Shown one piece after another: positions 1 to 8,438 of a stretch of 64,000 nucleotides of DNA. Source of the DNA: Deltaproteobacteria bacterium (GTDB taxonomy: Bacteria; Bdellovibrionota_B; Oligoflexia; Oligoflexales; CAIYRB01); contig VGTI01000001.1 in the NCBI GenBank assembly GCA_016874735.1, forward strand, positions 62,001 to 126,000, written 5' to 3'. The notes beneath the pieces are model-generated. The model did not search any database. It had not been told where the DNA came from and saw nothing but the letters and a program-made list of their open reading frames with translations. The position numbers and the translations under genes are program-made. How positions within the stretch are numbered: position 1 is the stretch's first letter; each line of letters begins with the position of its first letter.

Positions 1-925
1 CATTCATGGCGGCATCAACTACGACAAAATGACGGTCTGGCGTCTTTTTGACATTGATCACGCGCGTTAAGAGAATGCCGATATTTCCGACAAGTGATCG
101 GCCTGGTTCGATAATCAAACTGAGACCCGTCGATTTTATCTCGTCAATCAGTGTCGCGGCGTAACTTTGTACACTTGGAGGATCCTCATGGCGATAGCGA
201 ATGCCGAGTCCCCCTCCCATATCGATGTGCTTGAGCTCGAATCCAAGCTGACGCACAGACTGGCAGAGTCCGGCCATTTGTCTTGCGGCATCGCGCAGAG
301 GATTGAGATCTAGTATTTGGCTGCCAATGTGACATCCAAGTGCTACGAGTTTTAGGCCGGGCTGCCGCCGAATGGCATCGAGAAGCGCTGGTAGGTCGTG
401 CTCGGCAATACCAAACTTAGTTGAGTACAGACCGGTAGTAATCTTGGCATTAGTTTGGGCGTCGATATTTGGATTAACGCGAATGCTAACTGCAGCGACT
501 TTGCCCATGGTCTTAGCCAAGGTAGCTATCATCTCGACTTCAAACGGAGATTCGATATTGAACATCATGATGTTGGCGTTGAGGGCCCGTTCAATTTCAT
601 GAGCTTGCTTGCCTACGCCTGAGAATACAATTTTATCCGCAGGGGCCCCGGCTAGGAGGGCGCGTTCAAGTTCCCCGGCTGACACAAGATCAGCGCCGAA
701 GCCGCAACCAAATATTTCCTTAAGTACAGACAAGTTACTGAGCGCTTTGACGGCAAAGCACGCTTGCGTAGGATACCCTTGGAAGGCGGCGCGCAAACTT
801 TCACAATGGTGTCTGAGCATGGCTCGCGAGTAAACATAGGCTGGCGTCCCCTCAGTTTTTGCTAACTGAGTTAAATCCACCGCTTCACAGAAATAGCGTC
901 CGGCTTTAACTTGAAACTGATCCAC
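1..925 (-). CDS. lysA: Diaminopimelate decarboxylase, 3' part outside window
   Basis: PLP enzyme that decarboxylates meso-diaminopimelate to lysine, the last step of lysine synthesis in the cytosol. The reverse strand encodes a fold-III decarboxylase N-terminal barrel: FAVKAL with the PLP lysine near residue 53, VNPN, GCHIGSQI in the phosphate-binding region, and EPGRSLVG. The left window edge removes roughly the last quarter, including the cysteine region that completes the dimer active site. The chosen start is a GTG whose codon lies 5 nt after the TatB stop; an in-frame TAA just upstream rules out anything much longer. It is cotranscribed with tatB. Family identity is secure; only the C-terminus is unseen. 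Confidence 0.93.
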   Translation of the reverse strand, partial: MDQFQVKAGRYFCEAVDLTQLAKTEGTPAYVYSRAMLRHHCESLRAAFQGYPTQACFAVKALSNLSVLKEIFGCGFGADLVSAGELERALLAGAPADKIVFSGVGKQAHEIERALNANIMMFNIESPFEVEMIATLAKTMGKVAAVSIRVNPNIDAQTNAKITTGLYSTKFGIAEHDLPALLDAIRRQPGLKLVALGCHIGSQILDLNPLRDAARQMAGLCQSVRQLGFELKHIDMGGGLGIRYRHEDPPSVQSYAATLIDEIKSTGLSLIIEPGRSLVGNIGILLTRVINVKKTPDRHFVVVDAAMN

Positions 926-930
926 TGGGA

Positions 931-1371
931 TTAACTCTTATGCAAGGGCCCAGGGCCGTTTGGGTTAAAGGTGTGTGAACCCTGCGGTTGATGATCTGGT
1001 GGTGTTGCAGCAACAAGCGGAGTCTGATCTACCAGGGTTTGCTCCGCCTGATTTTGGTCCACCTGAGGCTGGTCAGCCTTTGTGTGTTCCACCACATCGC
1101 CACTGTTTTGTAGCAGTCCTTGTAGCTCTTGACGCACATCTTGTACTGGTTGCAGAGATTTGCGGATGGACTCCGCCTCTTCGCGGCGGATTTCGTCCTC
1201 AGCCTCGCGAATCACCTGCTCAAAGCTAGATCTCACATCATTAGCGGTCCTTCGTAGATGCACGAACAGGCGCCCCGCTTGTTTCATGACTTCGGGTAGA
1301 CGCTTCGGACCGACCACAACTAAAGCCACAACAGCAATAATGATTAGCTCAAAAAAACCAATCCCAAACAT
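931..1371 (-). CDS. tatB: Twin-arginine translocase subunit TatB
   Basis: Inner-membrane component of the Tat pathway that helps recognise folded precursors with TatC. The protein (about 146 aa) begins MFGIGFFELIII, with the Glu typical of TatB near position 8, then one transmembrane helix, the hinge GPKRLPE, and an amphipathic helix rich in E/R/K. The C-terminal tail is Gln/Pro/Asp rich and contains the short repeated theme VDQ, probably disordered. The ATG is preferred over longer in-frame starts because it follows an AAGG ribosome site and because the membrane helix must be N-terminal. No tatA or tatC lies in the window. TatA is the alternative, but the early Glu and the length favour TatB. 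Confidence 0.87.
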   Translation of the reverse strand: MFGIGFFELIIIAVVALVVVGPKRLPEVMKQAGRLFVHLRRTANDVRSSFEQVIREAEDEIRREEAESIRKSLQPVQDVRQELQGLLQNSGDVVEHTKADQPQVDQNQAEQTLVDQTPLVAATPPDHQPQGSHTFNPNGPGPLHKS

Positions 1372-1475
1372 AGCCCACCTTTCCTTGTCGTCTGACGCCA
1401 CACCTACTCTAGTGGAATCCTGCCGCAACTTAAACTATTACTGAGCGTGATCGTGTGTACTTGAGGATTGTCGCC

Positions 1476-2246
1476 ATGCAAAAAATCATCACTTGGAATG
1501 TCAACTCGATCGGGCAGCGCCTGGCACGATTACTTGCATTGCTCGACCGATGGGCCCCTGATGTGGTGTGCCTGCAAGAGCTCAAGTGTATCGACGAAAA
1601 CTTCCCCCTAGCGGCGATAGAAGCGGCTGGTTACCATGCGGTATTTCACGGTCAAAAGGCCTTTAACGGCGTAGCGCTCCTTAGTCGCGAGCTGCCGCTA
1701 GAAGCAATCAAGGGGCTTAACGACAACGTAGACGATCCCCAGGCACGGTTCATCAGCGCTAGATTTGGCGAGCTGACGGTAGCATCGGTTTATGTGCCAA
1801 ACGGTCAGACCGTCGGATCTGAGAAATACTTCTACAAGCTCAACTGGTTAGAGCGCCTGCGCCAACATTTGGCGGCGCACTATAACCCTGAAGACTCAGT
1901 GATCGTCGCGGGTGACTTTAATATCGCCCCAGCCCCCATGGACACCCACGACCCAGCAGTTTGGGAGGGGCAAATCCTGTGCTCTGAGCGTGAGCGCGCT
2001 GCCCTGGCTGCCACCTTGGATCTTGGTTTTATCGATTCATTTCGTGATCTTAACCCTGGTGTGACCCAGTTCACCTGGTGGGACTACAGGATGCTCGGTT
2101 TCCAGAAAAATTTGGGCCTGCGCATCGATCTTTTGCTGGCAAGTGCCGGTATCAAGACGCGTTTGCGCCGCTGCTATGTAGATCGCGACGAGCGTAAAGG
2201 TGAGAAGCCGTCCGACCACGCTCCTGTGATCCTTGAGCTGGCATAG
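1476..2246 (+). CDS. xth: Exodeoxyribonuclease III / AP endonuclease
   Basis: Mg-dependent 3'-5' exonuclease and AP endonuclease of base excision repair. At 256 aa it has the usual length of the ExoIII family. Visible motifs are WNVNSIG at the N-terminus, LQELK with the metal ligand E35, GDFNIAP with D147 and N149, RIDLLL with D218, and the C-terminal SDHAPV carrying D247/H248. The ATG is chosen over an upstream start because a GAGG box sits 9 nt before it and the family begins right at the first beta strand. It is transcribed away from tatB-lysA. Confidence 0.94.
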   Translation: MQKIITWNVNSIGQRLARLLALLDRWAPDVVCLQELKCIDENFPLAAIEAAGYHAVFHGQKAFNGVALLSRELPLEAIKGLNDNVDDPQARFISARFGELTVASVYVPNGQTVGSEKYFYKLNWLERLRQHLAAHYNPEDSVIVAGDFNIAPAPMDTHDPAVWEGQILCSERERAALAATLDLGFIDSFRDLNPGVTQFTWWDYRMLGFQKNLGLRIDLLLASAGIKTRLRRCYVDRDERKGEKPSDHAPVILELA

Positions 2247-2306
2247 AGTCTCATTTGATGCAGCCAACTCATTGAAAAAACGCTCTTAACAGAAAATTAT
2301 CACGAT

Positions 2307-2335
2307 TTGACCATCGACAGTCTGGACGGTGTAAC
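2307..2335 (+). promoter_or_regulatory. Possible sigma70 promoter for the endonuclease gene
   Basis: TTGACC followed after 17 nt by TGTAAC, in the 155-nt gap between xth and the nuclease gene. The -35 is good and the -10 is weak, so this is only a candidate. Confidence 0.3.
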
Positions 2336-2401
2336 GGTGAAAATGTTAGAACTTGTTAAGGTCGTCGCACGACATCTTCACTACGACATTTCGGAGGTGA
2401 T

Positions 2402-3337
2402 ATGGATGCCCAGGTTTGGTGTTGCCTGAAGCGGGTGTGTTATAGCGTCATTTTGACGGTGACCATCTCCTGTGGACAGCATAATTCTGGCAGTTTGATC
2501 GCAAGCAAGACCTCATCCAAATCCTCGGTGCCTCCTATCTCAACCTCTGGTATCAGCAAACTCATCGGCGACACCCCTCTAGCTCACAACCCCAACGTGA
2601 GCGTCGGTGTCCCGTCAGCCGGCCTTAACCCAGAGGTTATGATTTCGCGAAAGCAGTACGTGATCTCTTGGAACCACCAATACCGCCAGGCAAATTTTGT
2701 TGCTTGGCGTTTAAGTATGGCTGACATGGGTAAAGTGCAGCGGCAAAATAACTTTGCTGTCGATCCTGAACTTCATCGCCACCTCAGTGAGCGTGGCGTC
2801 GGGCGCGCAGTTGAGCCGAATGAATACCAAGGTAGCTGCTTCGATCGCGGGCACCTGATCCCATCGGCTGATCGTACCGCCAACGTGGCCGACAACAGCC
2901 AGACCTTTTTGATGTCCAACATGATGCCACAGACAGCTCATCTCAATAGGGTAACCTGGCAGCATTTGGAGCATCATGCACGCGAGCTGGTGCGTGGTAC
3001 CAATGACACGCTCTTTATCGTTGCTGGACCGGTCTTTGGTGAGAGTCCGGCCCACATCGGCCCGGATAACGATATTGGAGTTCCGTCACACAACTTCAAA
3101 ATCATTGTCAAAATGGATAAGAGCGGCAGGCCCCAAGTTCTCACATCGGTGTTGATGCCAAACGTCACCTCTACCGGGACCGATCCAGTCGTCGATCACG
3201 ATCAGGCCTGCGAGGATTCTCATAGCTTCCAAGATGCTGGCTTAGCGAACGATGACTACGCCGATTGGGAGCAATATAAGACTCCCATTACGACGATCGA
3301 GCAGACTGCAGGGTTGGAGCTTTCGTTCCTTCACTAA
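2402..3337 (+). CDS. DNA/RNA non-specific endonuclease (NUC1/EndA family), probable lipoprotein
   Basis: Predicted envelope-anchored or exported nuclease of the beta-beta-alpha-metal superfamily. The hallmark DRGH lies at residues 148-151 (catalytic His151), followed by LIPSADRT, a metal-binding Asn at about 182 and the NRVTWQHLE helix. This matches Serratia nuclease/EndoG relatives. The N-terminus is hydrophobic and ends TISCG, so Cys24 may be lipidated; the lipobox is not ideal and a plain signal peptide is possible. A Ser-rich linker (about 30-55) precedes the domain. The ATG has a GGAGG box 4 nt upstream. No immunity protein is visible beside it, which fits a nutrient-scavenging or secreted enzyme better than a toxin. 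Confidence 0.86.
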   Translation: MDAQVWCCLKRVCYSVILTVTISCGQHNSGSLIASKTSSKSSVPPISTSGISKLIGDTPLAHNPNVSVGVPSAGLNPEVMISRKQYVISWNHQYRQANFVAWRLSMADMGKVQRQNNFAVDPELHRHLSERGVGRAVEPNEYQGSCFDRGHLIPSADRTANVADNSQTFLMSNMMPQTAHLNRVTWQHLEHHARELVRGTNDTLFIVAGPVFGESPAHIGPDNDIGVPSHNFKIIVKMDKSGRPQVLTSVLMPNVTSTGTDPVVDHDQACEDSHSFQDAGLANDDYADWEQYKTPITTIEQTAGLELSFLH

Positions 3338-3343
3338 AGGGAC

Positions 3344-6001
3344 CTAGTGGGCGTCAAGCCAGTTTGCGCCCCAACCAATGTCTACCTTGAGTGGGACTCG
3401 AGTCTCAATTGCGGATTCCATAGCGCTCCTTATGAGCGGGACGACGTCGTCGAGTTCCGTCTGTGGCGCAGAAAATACGAGCTCGTCATGCACCTGCAAA
3501 AGCATACGTGTCTTGAATCGTTGTTTTCTAAGTGTAGCGTGCACATTAATCATAGCGAGCTTAATGAGGTCAGCGGCACTACCTTGGATTGGGGCGTTTA
3601 CGGCAATATTTTCGCCGCGCGATTGTAGGGCTTGGTTTGCGTCACGCAGTTCAGGAATTGGTCGTCTGCGTCCCATCATCGTTAAACAATAGCCGTGCCT
3701 TTTGGCAAAGTCGATCAGCTCAAGTGTGTAGCTTCTGATCCCCGGATAAACTTCAAAATATCTGTGAATGAATTCGCGAGCTGCCGTCAGAGAGACCCCC
3801 GTTTGAGCCGCAAGCCGCTGTGGTCCCATGCCGTAAATAATGCCAAAATTGACGGCTTTGGCTTGGGATCTTAGTTGATCACTCACCTCCGATTCTGGGA
3901 TCGAGAATATTTTTGCGGCGGTGACTTTATGAACATCAAGTCCGAGCTTAAAGGCATTAATTAAATCGGTAGCGTTGGCGAGGTGCGCCAGCAAGCGGAT
4001 TTCCACCTGTGAGTAATCTGCGGAGATCAGGAGATGGTCAGCTTCTGCTGGCCTAAAGGCCTCGCGGATGCGGCGACCCAGTGGCGATTGGATTGGAATA
4101 TTTTGTAGATTTGGACGGTCCGAGCTTAGCCTTCCTGTGGCTGCAACGGTCTGATTAAAGCGAGTGTGAATCCGGTGTGATTTAGGATTGAGGCACTGCG
4201 GTAATGCATCGACATAGGTGCTCTTTAGCTTATTCACGGTACGGTATTGCAAGATCAGATCTGGCACTGGGTGCACGGATGCTAATTGCGAGAGCACTGA
4301 TTCATCAGTGGAATAACCAGTTTTAGTCTTCTTCAGACGCTTCATGCCCGCGGCATCTTGCAGTTTTAATTTATTAAATAAAAGTTCTTGAAGCTGCTTT
4401 GACGAATTGACGTTGATGGGTGCACCAGCGGCATCGTGGATCTTCTGCTCAAGGTTGGCGCTGAGTTTGGCGAGTTCATCGGAATAGTTAGCAAGTAATT
4501 CAGCGTCTATAAATACGCCTTGGCGTTCCATATCACAGAGCACTGGAACTAGAGGTAGCTCGATCTCATGTAGGACATGCTCAAGCTCCAGATCGCGTAT
4601 CATTTTGGTCACAGGAGCCAACAAAGACCACGTCACTAAGGCTCTTTGCCCAGGACTAGTATCGAGCGGGGTCACTATGGCGTAGCGTTCATGCATGGAT
4701 TCCAGAGAGTGATCATAGTGGTTTGGATCAATAAGGTAGTCGCAGATCTCCAGGTCGATGATTGTCTTTCCTGGGATAATCCCGCAATTGGCTAAGGCCT
4801 CCAGTGCCACCTTTAGACCGTGGATACAAATATTAATAGGTAGGTCTAGGATATGCCGTGTGAAGTAGATCCCTGCCTCAGTGAGTGGAATTTGAAAGAT
4901 CGACTGCGTAGAAGTTGCCAGAACCACTTCTGTCGCACGGTCAGCGATGATATCGCTACCAGAGCTAACAACCGCGATTGAGACGTAGTCACAACGCCTC
5001 AGCTCTTGAAGGCACCTCTCAAAGGTGGCGTCGTCGGCGACAGGATGAAGGATCGTGAGCGGGGCATCTGGTGTCTGAGAGGGTGCGCTCGCTGCGTCTG
5101 ATAGGCTTTCTTTAGACAGTGAATCTTTTAACCGCTGACTAAGGGTCTTGAACCCAAGTTTTTGATACAGACCAAGTAGGTTTTGATTGGCTGTCGCAAC
5201 CCGCCAATCGCACCGGAGCTGATCGATAGCGACGGGCAAATCGATGTCAGTCTTTAAAGTGACGAGCTCACGCGATAAAAAGGCATCATCCCGGTGCTGG
5301 ACTAGGGCCTCTTTTTGTTTCTTGCCAGTTATCTCGTCTAAGTGCTCGTAGACCTTTGCAAGGGTGCCGTAAGTTTCAATGAGTTTAGCGGCTCCTTTTT
5401 CACCAATGCCGTGAACTCCGGGTACGTTATCCACCGTGTCACCTATGATGGCCAGTACGTCTATCATCTGGTCAGGTGTGCAGTGGAAGCGCTCCCGCAC
5501 TTCGTGTGGTCCGACGATGACAGCGTCTTCGTTCTTTTTCGGAACATACATGAAGATTTGGTCACTGACGATTTGCATAAAGTCTTTGTCACCGGAGACG
5601 ATATAGGTGTGTAGGGCAGGAGAGGAAAATCGCTTGGCAGCAGCAGCGATGACATCGTCCGCTTCGAGACCTGATATTTTGAGTAGCGGACAGCCAAAAG
5701 ATTCCAATAACGTGAATATGTAGGGGATCTGCTGCTCAAGATCGGAGGGCATCTCACCGCGGTTGGCTTTATAGGCCGGATAGCGTACATGTCTGAATGT
5801 CGGTTCTGGAGTATCTGATACGGCCAGGAGGTAGTCAGGTTTCTCCTCGGCCACCAACTTGTGCATAAACATGGCTGAACCATAAATGGCACCCGTGGGA
5901 AGACCGCTGCTTGATGATAGTGAGCTTTTACCGAGTGCATAAAAGCTGCGAAAAGCAAGGGCCATGGCATCAACGATAAAAAGTCGTTTGGTGTCGGACA
6001 T
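3344..6001 (-). CDS. polA: DNA polymerase I
   Basis: Repair and Okazaki-processing polymerase of 885 aa. Residues 1 to about 290 form the 5' nuclease, with FIVDAMALAFRSFYAL and the aspartate cluster around GLEADDVIA. Residues about 315-500 occupy the place of the 3'-5' exonuclease, but the DxE motif is missing (YVSIAVVSSG) and the second motif reads HGLKVALEAL without its Asp, so proofreading is predicted absent. The family A polymerase domain is intact: motif A DYSQVEIR, motif B KAVNFGIIYGM and motif C QVHDELVF. It is convergent with the nuclease gene (6-nt gap) and divergent from hldD. Confidence 0.96.
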   Translation of the reverse strand: MSDTKRLFIVDAMALAFRSFYALGKSSLSSSSGLPTGAIYGSAMFMHKLVAEEKPDYLLAVSDTPEPTFRHVRYPAYKANRGEMPSDLEQQIPYIFTLLESFGCPLLKISGLEADDVIAAAAKRFSSPALHTYIVSGDKDFMQIVSDQIFMYVPKKNEDAVIVGPHEVRERFHCTPDQMIDVLAIIGDTVDNVPGVHGIGEKGAAKLIETYGTLAKVYEHLDEITGKKQKEALVQHRDDAFLSRELVTLKTDIDLPVAIDQLRCDWRVATANQNLLGLYQKLGFKTLSQRLKDSLSKESLSDAASAPSQTPDAPLTILHPVADDATFERCLQELRRCDYVSIAVVSSGSDIIADRATEVVLATSTQSIFQIPLTEAGIYFTRHILDLPINICIHGLKVALEALANCGIIPGKTIIDLEICDYLIDPNHYDHSLESMHERYAIVTPLDTSPGQRALVTWSLLAPVTKMIRDLELEHVLHEIELPLVPVLCDMERQGVFIDAELLANYSDELAKLSANLEQKIHDAAGAPINVNSSKQLQELLFNKLKLQDAAGMKRLKKTKTGYSTDESVLSQLASVHPVPDLILQYRTVNKLKSTYVDALPQCLNPKSHRIHTRFNQTVAATGRLSSDRPNLQNIPIQSPLGRRIREAFRPAEADHLLISADYSQVEIRLLAHLANATDLINAFKLGLDVHKVTAAKIFSIPESEVSDQLRSQAKAVNFGIIYGMGPQRLAAQTGVSLTAAREFIHRYFEVYPGIRSYTLELIDFAKRHGYCLTMMGRRRPIPELRDANQALQSRGENIAVNAPIQGSAADLIKLAMINVHATLRKQRFKTRMLLQVHDELVFSAPQTELDDVVPLIRSAMESAIETRVPLKVDIGWGANWLDAH

Positions 6002-6053
6002 CGCCTACCTCGCTAAGAATGGTTGATGGCCCCGTTTGGAGGGGTGCCTGCCT

Positions 6054-6083
6054 TTGACAATATAGCGCAAATAAACTTATAAT
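6054..6083 (+). promoter_or_regulatory. Consensus sigma70 promoter of hldD
   Basis: TTGACA and TATAAT, both perfect hexamers, separated by 18 nt. Predicted transcription start is near 6090, leaving a short leader that carries an AGGAG site just before the hldD ATG. Confidence 0.75.
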
Positions 6084-6104
6084 TCTGTGACTTTAGGAGA
6101 ACTT

Positions 6105-7091
6105 ATGATCATAGTGACCGGTGGCGCGGGCTTTATCGGCAGCGCCCTTCTTTGGCAGTTAAACAATCTTGGTATCGACAATATCTTAGTTGTCGATCGA
6201 CTAGGCAGCGCGAATAAGTGGCAAAATCTGAACAAAAGAGCATTCCGTACTGCCCTACATAAAGACGAGTTTTTACCATGGCTCGAGCGTGGCGCTGACG
6301 GCGTCGCCGTCGAGGCTATATTTCACCTTGGAGCGAGCTCATCTACTACCGAAACTAATTGCGATTATCTGATGAGTAACAACGTCAATTACTCAATCCA
6401 ATTATGGAGGCACTGCACACGCCATAAGATTCCCTTTATTTATGCCTCGTCGGCTGCAACTTACGGTGATGGTAGTGAGGGTTTTAGTGACGACATGAAG
6501 AAAGTGCCAAGCCTACGGCCGCTAAATCCATATGGGTTTAGTAAGCAAAAGTTTGATCATTGGGTGAGTTTTCAAACTAAGACCCCACCATTTTGGGCTG
6601 GACTCAAGTTTTTCAACGTATATGGTCCACAGGAATACCACAAAGGTGGCCAGGCAAGCGTGATTCCTCAATTTGTGCCACAAGTGCAAAACAGTAGGAC
6701 CATCAAGCTCTTCAAATCCTATCGTAGCGACTATGCTCATGGAGCTCAGCGACGTGATTTCGTTTACGTCAAAGACTGTGTGAAGATTATGGCTCACCTC
6801 TATCGTCATGCGTCGCGGGCAAAGTCTGGTCTCTATAATATCGGATCGGGAGAGGCCCGTAGTTTTGCCGAGCTAGCTCAGGCCGTCTTCAAAGCGATGG
6901 ACGTGGCGGATCCTCGGCTTGACTTCATTGAGATGCCTGAGCCTCTGCGGGCGCAGTATCAGTATCATACGATGGCTGAGCTGACGCGCCTTCGTGAGTT
7001 TGCAGGGTATACGGATCCCATGACCAGAATTGAGGATGGTGTGGCGGATTATGTTCGCAACTACCTTCTGAACAATGACCGCTACTTGTAA
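6105..7091 (+). CDS. hldD: ADP-L-glycero-D-manno-heptose 6-epimerase
   Basis: NADP-dependent extended SDR enzyme that makes ADP-L-glycero-D-manno-heptose for the LPS inner core. The protein starts MIIVTGGAGFIGSA (Rossmann GxxGxxG), has DRLG after beta strand 2, a Ser/Thr-rich region ending SSAATYGDG, the catalytic pair in NPYGFSKQKFD (YxxxK), and GLKFFNVYGP. The ATG six codons into the longest frame is chosen because AGGAG lies 7 nt upstream. Length (328 aa) fits RfaD/HldD. Its 3' end overlaps the next gene by 17 nt, suggesting one transcript. Confidence 0.93.
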   Translation: MIIVTGGAGFIGSALLWQLNNLGIDNILVVDRLGSANKWQNLNKRAFRTALHKDEFLPWLERGADGVAVEAIFHLGASSSTTETNCDYLMSNNVNYSIQLWRHCTRHKIPFIYASSAATYGDGSEGFSDDMKKVPSLRPLNPYGFSKQKFDHWVSFQTKTPPFWAGLKFFNVYGPQEYHKGGQASVIPQFVPQVQNSRTIKLFKSYRSDYAHGAQRRDFVYVKDCVKIMAHLYRHASRAKSGLYNIGSGEARSFAELAQAVFKAMDVADPRLDFIEMPEPLRAQYQYHTMAELTRLREFAGYTDPMTRIEDGVADYVRNYLLNNDRYL

Positions 7092-8427
7092 GCGTTGGTG
7101 GTGTAGGTTGGCACTATGCTTGTTGGCACTCTGGTGTCCTCAAGCTGGTGCTGCAGATGAAGCCCAGGAACCTCGCTATCACGTGGTTGATGTCGTCTTT
7201 AGTGGTTTAGCTAAAACTAGTCCTGAATGGCTGAGCTCATACCTAGACCTCAGATTTCCTGTCGATTTGACTGCTGCGGATCTACACGATCTGGAGCGCA
7301 AGCTCATGACTACCGCTGTCTTTACCTGGGTGGCAGTATCGGCAGTGCCGCTGCAGGATAGAGATCATGAATTTGCACTTAAAGTCGCCGTCGAGGAGAG
7401 ATGGACGCTGATCCCCGTTGTCAGGGGAGCCTATGGCGGTGGTATACCGTTGCGGGTACTCGGCTTCTACGATGTGCATCTACTCGGGCGCTTGCTGACA
7501 GGAGGAGCGGAGACCAGACAGTATGGCAGTGCACCGCCAGGTTTTCTGATCTATGGGCGTAATCCTCGTGCATCTGCCGATCGTAACTATTTCGGCGCGG
7601 AGTTTTGGCGCGAGTTTCGGCGGCGCCAGGTGTTTGGTCGCAATGGTACGCAGGTTGGCGAGCTGAGCACGGACACGGGGATGGCAAGGATCCGTGCGTT
7701 ACTAGCATTAGACGATGATCATGGTGCTAGCCTTCATAAGTGGCGTCTGGGTGGTGATCTTGAGACTGTGCAGGAAAATCCGAGTAGGTTTGAGCAATTG
7801 CCGACCGAGCCACGACTGAGCCAGCCGCAGGATCTATTTGTCAGAAGCTCCAAGCGACACGTAATTAAACTACTTCCGACCCTACTATTTAACGATATCT
7901 TAGTGGATCAGTTGCATTACGAAGGACTGCGTTTGCGCCTGCGTTTTGGTCCAGTATTCACTGCCGACACGATAGCAAGTGCTGGCGAGTTCGAGGGTTT
8001 TTACTATGCTATGCTGGGGTCGCATTGGAATTTTGCCAGTCGTGCTGTTATTGGTGCGACGACGATCAACTCACTGCAGAGTCAATATTTCCTAGGGGGT
8101 CTGGACACGGTGCGTGGCATCCCCGATGGCGCTCTTTATGGCAGTCATGCCGCATTCGCAAACCTGGAACTCAGGCACCTGGAATTTAAAACCAAATATC
8201 TTTGGCTGCAGACGGCAACTTTTCTTGATGTCGGCGAGGCAGGTGCAAGCTGGGACGATGCGGGTACAACGATGCGGGTCGCCGCTGGGGTGGGCTTTAG
8301 AGCCGCTGTGCCCCAAGTTTACAGGCTGATGTTCAGGTTAGACTACGCCTGGAGTTTAGTAGGGACTCAGACGCGCGGCGTGACCATTGGTCTTAATCAG
8401 TTCTTTGATTCGGTCACGCCACTTTAA
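7075..8427 (+). CDS. Omp85/BamA-TamA-like outer-membrane barrel with one POTRA-like domain
   Basis: A 450-aa predicted outer-membrane protein. Residues 1-26 are a signal peptide ending QAGAA. Residues about 33-110 read as a single POTRA-type module (VVDVVFSGL, then an amphipathic helix and AVFTWVAVSAVP). The rest is beta-barrel-like, with FLGGLDTVRGIPDG matching the VRGY/F lid-lock region of Omp85 barrels near residue 345. BamA has five POTRAs and TamA three, so this is a short, divergent member; FhaC-like or patatin-associated Omp85 proteins are alternatives. It overlaps hldD, which hints at a role in LPS or outer-membrane biogenesis, but substrate and partners cannot be read from sequence. 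It lacks the usual C-terminal Phe. Confidence 0.78.
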   Translation: MTATCKRWWCRLALCLLALWCPQAGAADEAQEPRYHVVDVVFSGLAKTSPEWLSSYLDLRFPVDLTAADLHDLERKLMTTAVFTWVAVSAVPLQDRDHEFALKVAVEERWTLIPVVRGAYGGGIPLRVLGFYDVHLLGRLLTGGAETRQYGSAPPGFLIYGRNPRASADRNYFGAEFWREFRRRQVFGRNGTQVGELSTDTGMARIRALLALDDDHGASLHKWRLGGDLETVQENPSRFEQLPTEPRLSQPQDLFVRSSKRHVIKLLPTLLFNDILVDQLHYEGLRLRLRFGPVFTADTIASAGEFEGFYYAMLGSHWNFASRAVIGATTINSLQSQYFLGGLDTVRGIPDGALYGSHAAFANLELRHLEFKTKYLWLQTATFLDVGEAGASWDDAGTTMRVAAGVGFRAAVPQVYRLMFRLDYAWSLVGTQTRGVTIGLNQFFDSVTPL

Positions 8428-8438
8428 TTGCTCCGGAT

